Assembly: GCA_002508425.1 (NCBI GenBank)
Contig: DAKU01000091.1
Coordinates: 1,174 to 16,746 of the forward strand
Length of the DNA stretch: 15,573 nucleotides
DNA from: Methanosarcinaceae archaeon UBA470
GTDB taxonomy: Archaea > Halobacteriota > Methanosarcinia > Methanosarcinales > Methanosarcinaceae
Direction of reading: 5' to 3'
This document shows, one piece after another, positions 12,866 through 15,573 of this stretch (position 1 is its first letter; every line of letters starts with the position of its first letter). The translations under genes were made by a program, and so were the position numbers. A model generated the notes under the pieces. It saw only the letters and a program-made list of their open reading frames with translations, searched no databases and was not told the origin of the DNA.

Positions 12866-13090
12866 CTAGAAATATAATCTCATCACACTCTCAATATCGG
12901 AGATAAGAGATCTATTGGACAGAATATAAAACAGCACAGGTATACCTGACATTGATAGCTTCTGAATGAATCGCATTGTCAGCCAATTTAGATGAGGATA
13001 GCAAGTGATCCTACCTGTCGAGACAAATTTGATAAGTCTGTCCAAAGACCTGACCCCGGTAAAAAACTTAGTTCCTTCTTGCTGATTGAC
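12866..13090 (-). pseudogene. Diverged second copy of the PHP protein C-terminal module
   Basis: In the same frame as the PHP gene and starting right after its TAA, an open stretch of 74 codons runs to TAG (12866-12868). It begins VNQQEGTKFFTGVRSLDRLI and ends SDIESVMRLYF. By an ungapped hand alignment, 34 of 68 residues are identical to the last 68 of the PHP protein, including TGV..LDR, TMR.IQKLS.SG.P and LS.RS..S.IE..M. There is no start codon or ribosome site of its own. It is either the 3' remnant of a second PHP gene, a tandem duplication of the gene end, or a C-terminal repeat cut off by a nonsense change. It fills most of the 12775-13090 gap; 12775-12865 shows nothing. Confidence 0.75.
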
Positions 13091-14056
13091 TTAATAAATG
13101 TTCATTATTTTTTCAATCTCAGAGACCTGTGACCTTTTTGATAGAGTGTAAAGGAAAAAAGGCAAGCCTGAAGTAGATAATTTTTGGATCGACCTCATTG
13201 TAAATCGGTTAACATTTGGATGGCCTGTAAGTGTCTCGTTTGAGACCAGTCTTACAGCCCTGTCCAATACACTAACACCTGTGGAGAATTCGGTTCTAGC
13301 CTGCCCATCCATAGTGAAAACAAGTTCTACCCATGCACTAAGCTCTTGAGTAATATGTTTCCAGATAGGTTGATCCATAACAAGATAATAGTTACCCTTA
13401 CTGATATTGCTGAAAAACTCCCTGAAATCTTCCCCTTTTGCCATTGTGTATACAGCGCCGATACCACCGGTATGACTGTCCGTTGTAACTGCCATGCCTT
13501 TTCTAAACCTGTGGGCAAGTGCCATGGCAAACAAGTTCTTTTGTTTAAGATCCTGCATATTATATTCAATTACAGGGAAATGCTTTGATAACTCTGGAAC
13601 AGCAAGTAAATTTGGTTTTTCCCCTACTGCGAACCAGAAAGGATGATTGTACATGTAAAGAAGATCATTCTCTTTCAGAAAATCAAGGAGCATAAAGATA
13701 TCCTGCTGTTTTGTTGCTATTGACTCCATATTCCTGAACTGTTCTCTGTCAAGTTCGAAGACATTTATATGTACAGTGTGCCCCACATTGCACATATCGG
13801 TAATAGATAACTCCACACCTGGGACCAGTTTTTCCTTTTTCCATCCCAGCATGTCGAAAGCTTCTACGGTGTCATGATCCGTGAACGTCACATAGCTCAT
13901 ATTTTTCGACATCGCTTTTTCAAAAAGTTCTTTTGGATGAACTGCGCTGCCCTTAGGGACATCATATGAGCAGCTAGTATGCACATGCAGATCTGCCCTT
14001 TGCCAGCCGTCATCCATCAATTCCATAGCTTTCTCTGACGAAAGCACTTTTTTCAT
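13091..14056 (-). CDS. PHP-domain metal-dependent phosphoesterase
   Basis: A 321-residue protein with a complete PHP metal site: ADLHVHTSCSYD (His24, His26), FTDHDT (Asp60, His61, Asp62), PGVELSI (Glu82), YNHPFW (His138) and TTDSHTGG (Asp193, His195). It belongs to the COG0613 group of predicted phosphoesterases. The last ~100 residues form a separate helical region not seen in the minimal PHP domain. The ATG at 14056 is a choice of convenience: neither it nor the in-frame GTG at 14089 has a good ribosome site, and a TATA box at 14135-14144 would allow both. It lies between two glycosyltransferases, suggesting a role with sugar-phosphate or lipid-linked intermediates, which is inference. Confidence 0.85.
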   Translation of the reverse strand: MKKVLSSEKAMELMDDGWQRADLHVHTSCSYDVPKGSAVHPKELFEKAMSKNMSYVTFTDHDTVEAFDMLGWKKEKLVPGVELSITDMCNVGHTVHINVFELDREQFRNMESIATKQQDIFMLLDFLKENDLLYMYNHPFWFAVGEKPNLLAVPELSKHFPVIEYNMQDLKQKNLFAMALAHRFRKGMAVTTDSHTGGIGAVYTMAKGEDFREFFSNISKGNYYLVMDQPIWKHITQELSAWVELVFTMDGQARTEFSTGVSVLDRAVRLVSNETLTGHPNVNRFTMRSIQKLSTSGLPFFLYTLSKRSQVSEIEKIMNIY

Positions 14057-14134
14057 GGAAAAACGTGCTCTTTTGTGCAATATACACACATCCTTATTAC
14101 ATCATCTAAGTATAGATTAATGTTAAGACGATTT

Positions 14135-14144
14135 TTTATAAATA
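14135..14144 (-). promoter_or_regulatory. TATA box of the PHP gene
   Basis: The minus strand reads TATTTATAAA, centred near 14140, which predicts a start near 14114. The leader would be about 25 nt to the GTG at 14089 or 58 nt to the ATG at 14056. Confidence 0.45.
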
Positions 14145-14176
14145 GATAATCTGTATAGAATATAGGAATTTTAATG

Positions 14177-14189
14177 ACTATATATTTTC
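14177..14189 (+). promoter_or_regulatory. TATA-like box of glycosyltransferase B
   Basis: GACTATATATTTTC region, about 26 nt before a start near 14210, giving a leader of about 40 nt that includes the GGAGAT ribosome site at 14241-14246. Confidence 0.4.
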
Positions 14190-14250
14190 TTGGTGAACGT
14201 GATATATGCCAGGAGATATAGTAAAGATCATACGTACTTTGGAGATACTT

Positions 14251-15417
14251 ATGAGATTTCTAATATTCATGTGTGGTGAAGGGTTAGGCCACACAGGTAG
14301 ATGTATCGCCATTGGAAAGGAGCTGCTGGCTACTGGCCATGAAGTATACTTTGGAGCATATGGTTACTCAAAGGAACTTATAGAAAAGGAAGGATACAAA
14401 GTATACAAGATAGCACAGGAACTAAGGCTAGTTAGAAATTCCGGGAGATTCGATCTGAAGGAATCCGTAAAGTGTACCCTATCTACCATGGACATTGCAG
14501 GAGTATACCAAGTGTTGAATCTTGTGAAAAGTTCAAGAGCAGATGCTGTTATTTCAGATGGCTATTATCTGGGAATACTTGCAGCGCACATGAAAAATAT
14601 CCCTGTCTATATAGTGGCCAACCAATCCAATATGATAGAATTCTTCCAAGAAAATGGTTTTTTCATGAGCTTTCTTGGAAAGCTCACAAAGAGATTTTAT
14701 GATCAAGTGTATGGTATTGTGCATGCTATAATCGTACCTGACTTCCCCTACCCTTACACTGTTTGCAGGAACAATCTTTCCTTCCCCAGAAACGTACAGC
14801 CAAAAATCAAATACAGTGGACCAATTATACGAAAAAGACCTGAGAAAGCAACTGCAAAAAATCTTATTCATCCTCATGTACTATGCACAATTGGGGGATT
14901 TGGGTATAGGTTTCCTATATTGCAAAAAGTAATTTCCACAGCAAAATTGGATAAGAACATTCACTACACCATTGTTACGGGTCCTAACATTAGTCCTGCA
15001 CAATTAACCGAAGTGCCGGAGAATGTGGAAGTACAGGAGTTCATAGCTGACCTATTCTCCTACTACAAAAGCACAGATGTTGTTATCAGTGCCTGTGGAC
15101 ATGGGACAACCATGGAAACTTTAAGTTATGGAGTTCCAATGCTGGTATTTCCAGATGAGGGACAAAGAGAACAGGAGAACAATGCACAGCTAGTCGATGA
15201 AATGGGATATGGAAAAAGAATGGATTATCAAATGACCGCTGATTCATTGCTCAAGTCGATCAAGGAAGTGCTTGGCAGCAGAAAAATTAAAGATAACACT
15301 AATATGCTTAAAAATATGGCATATGAGCTTGAAGGTGCTGTTTTCATGAGAAAATTACTGGAAAAGGAGATTCCGGTCCACGCTGTACCAAAAGATGGAG
15401 ATACTCCATCAAGTTAA
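14251..15417 (+). CDS. MurG-like glycosyltransferase, MJ1255 family (paralogue B)
   Basis: A 388-residue paralogue of the enzyme at 11647-12774. It has CGEGLGHTGRC (8-18), VISDGYYLG (100-108), IGGFGYR (214-220) and SACGHGTTMETL (280-291) with EQENN (307-311). Compared with paralogue A, the GG of the nucleotide-sugar loop is CG, and QQN is QEN, so donor preference may differ. The ATG at 14251 follows GGAG by 6 nt; an upstream ATG at 14206 lies too near the predicted transcript start. The C-terminus has about 18 extra residues (from EIPVHAVPKDGDTPSS) encoded opposite the end of the HAD gene. Divergent from the PHP gene. Confidence 0.87.
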   Translation: MRFLIFMCGEGLGHTGRCIAIGKELLATGHEVYFGAYGYSKELIEKEGYKVYKIAQELRLVRNSGRFDLKESVKCTLSTMDIAGVYQVLNLVKSSRADAVISDGYYLGILAAHMKNIPVYIVANQSNMIEFFQENGFFMSFLGKLTKRFYDQVYGIVHAIIVPDFPYPYTVCRNNLSFPRNVQPKIKYSGPIIRKRPEKATAKNLIHPHVLCTIGGFGYRFPILQKVISTAKLDKNIHYTIVTGPNISPAQLTEVPENVEVQEFIADLFSYYKSTDVVISACGHGTTMETLSYGVPMLVFPDEGQREQENNAQLVDEMGYGKRMDYQMTADSLLKSIKEVLGSRKIKDNTNMLKNMAYELEGAVFMRKLLEKEIPVHAVPKDGDTPSS

Positions 15418-15573
15418 GATGATCAGCCAATACTTTATCTGCCATTTCCAGAAGTTGAGGGGCAACATAAGTGGGGATGCCGATACAGTAGAGACCAGCA
15501 TTTTTTGCAGCTTGCACGCCATAGGGAGCATTCTCAAAAACAATGCAGTCCTCAGGATCTGCTCCAAGATATT
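15344..15573 (-). CDS. HAD-superfamily hydrolase, beta-phosphoglucomutase-like (partial, N-terminus off the right edge)
   Basis: The visible C-terminal 75 residues begin YLGADPEDCIVFENAPYGVQ and continue AAKNAGLYCIGIPTYVAPQLL. The pattern DC.VFE.AP.GV.AAK.AG is HAD motif IV with its surroundings, typical of the beta-phosphoglucomutase/phosphatase group. The frame ends at TGA 15344-15346, so it overlaps the 3' end of glycosyltransferase B tail-to-tail by 74 nt. Substrate cannot be assigned from the fragment; a sugar phosphate would suit the glycosyltransferase neighbours. Confidence 0.78.
   Translation of the reverse strand, partial: YLGADPEDCIVFENAPYGVQAAKNAGLYCIGIPTYVAPQLLEMADKVLADHLNLMEYLHLLVQRGPESPFPVIFS

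Noticed and set aside
13091..13093. Read-through of the PHP stop as a recoded codon
   Set aside because: The stop is TAA, for which no recoding is known in methanogens; duplication or decay explains the frame more simply.
1..15573. CRISPR arrays, tRNA/rRNA genes, insertion sequences, phage or integrase genes
   Set aside because: No regularly spaced repeats, cloverleaf-like segments, transposase or recombinase motifs were seen on either strand.

Overview
The window looks like a methanogenic archaeon, probably Methanosarcinaceae (Methanosarcina/Methanolobus/Methanomethylovorans group). The reasons are an MtrA-type corrinoid methyltransferase paralogue, an archaeal DUF5788-type protein, an MJ1255-type glycosyltransferase pair, TATA-box promoters, near-leaderless starts beside GGAG/GGTGA-type ribosome binding sites, and AT-rich sequence. 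The genus is an inference. No tRNA, rRNA, CRISPR array, transposase or integrase was seen.

Layout. (1) 1-1395, minus strand: a tight operon of a three-part regulator (winged helix, TBP-like half repeat, [4Fe-4S] domain) followed by DsrE-like and DsrF-like sulfur-relay proteins; the last runs off the left edge. (2) 1438-2702: an AhpD/CMD protein with a CCC tail, divergent from an ArsR-family repressor with a CxC metal motif, followed by a possible short ORF and a 53-residue Cys-rich zinc-ribbon protein. (3) 2806-4453, minus: a small Cys/His-rich unknown, a DUF5788-like protein, and a 195-residue unknown whose promoter carries a 19-bp palindrome. (4) 4693-5265, minus: a soluble MtrA-like (MtxA-like) corrinoid protein. 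(5) 8221-5401, minus: ArsP-type permease, metallophosphoesterase, CxxC mini-thioredoxin, DGC zinc-binding protein and a second CMD protein. This operon is divergent from a Cys-rich DUF6951-like gene and a second ArsR repressor (8348-9047). The shared promoter region holds three inverted repeats of one ATTTCAA-type motif. (6) 9396-11366, minus: a lone HyuA-type hydantoinase/oxoprolinase with an inverted repeat over its promoter. (7) 11647-15573: two paralogous MurG-like glycosyltransferases flank a PHP-domain phosphoesterase. Directly after the PHP stop codon, in the same frame, lies a diverged second copy of its C-terminal module. A partial HAD hydrolase enters from the right edge and overlaps the end of the second glycosyltransferase.

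How the genes may work together. Regions 1-5 read as a redox, thiol and metal(loid) response island: two Cys-bearing ArsR sensors, an ArsP-family exporter, small thiol-redox proteins, DsrE/F sulfur carriers, zinc-binding proteins and an Fe-S-domain regulator. The MtrA-like corrinoid protein beside an ArsP permease raises the untested idea of methyl-metalloid (for example methylarsenical) handling. Region 7 is probably for cell-surface glycan or glycolipid synthesis.
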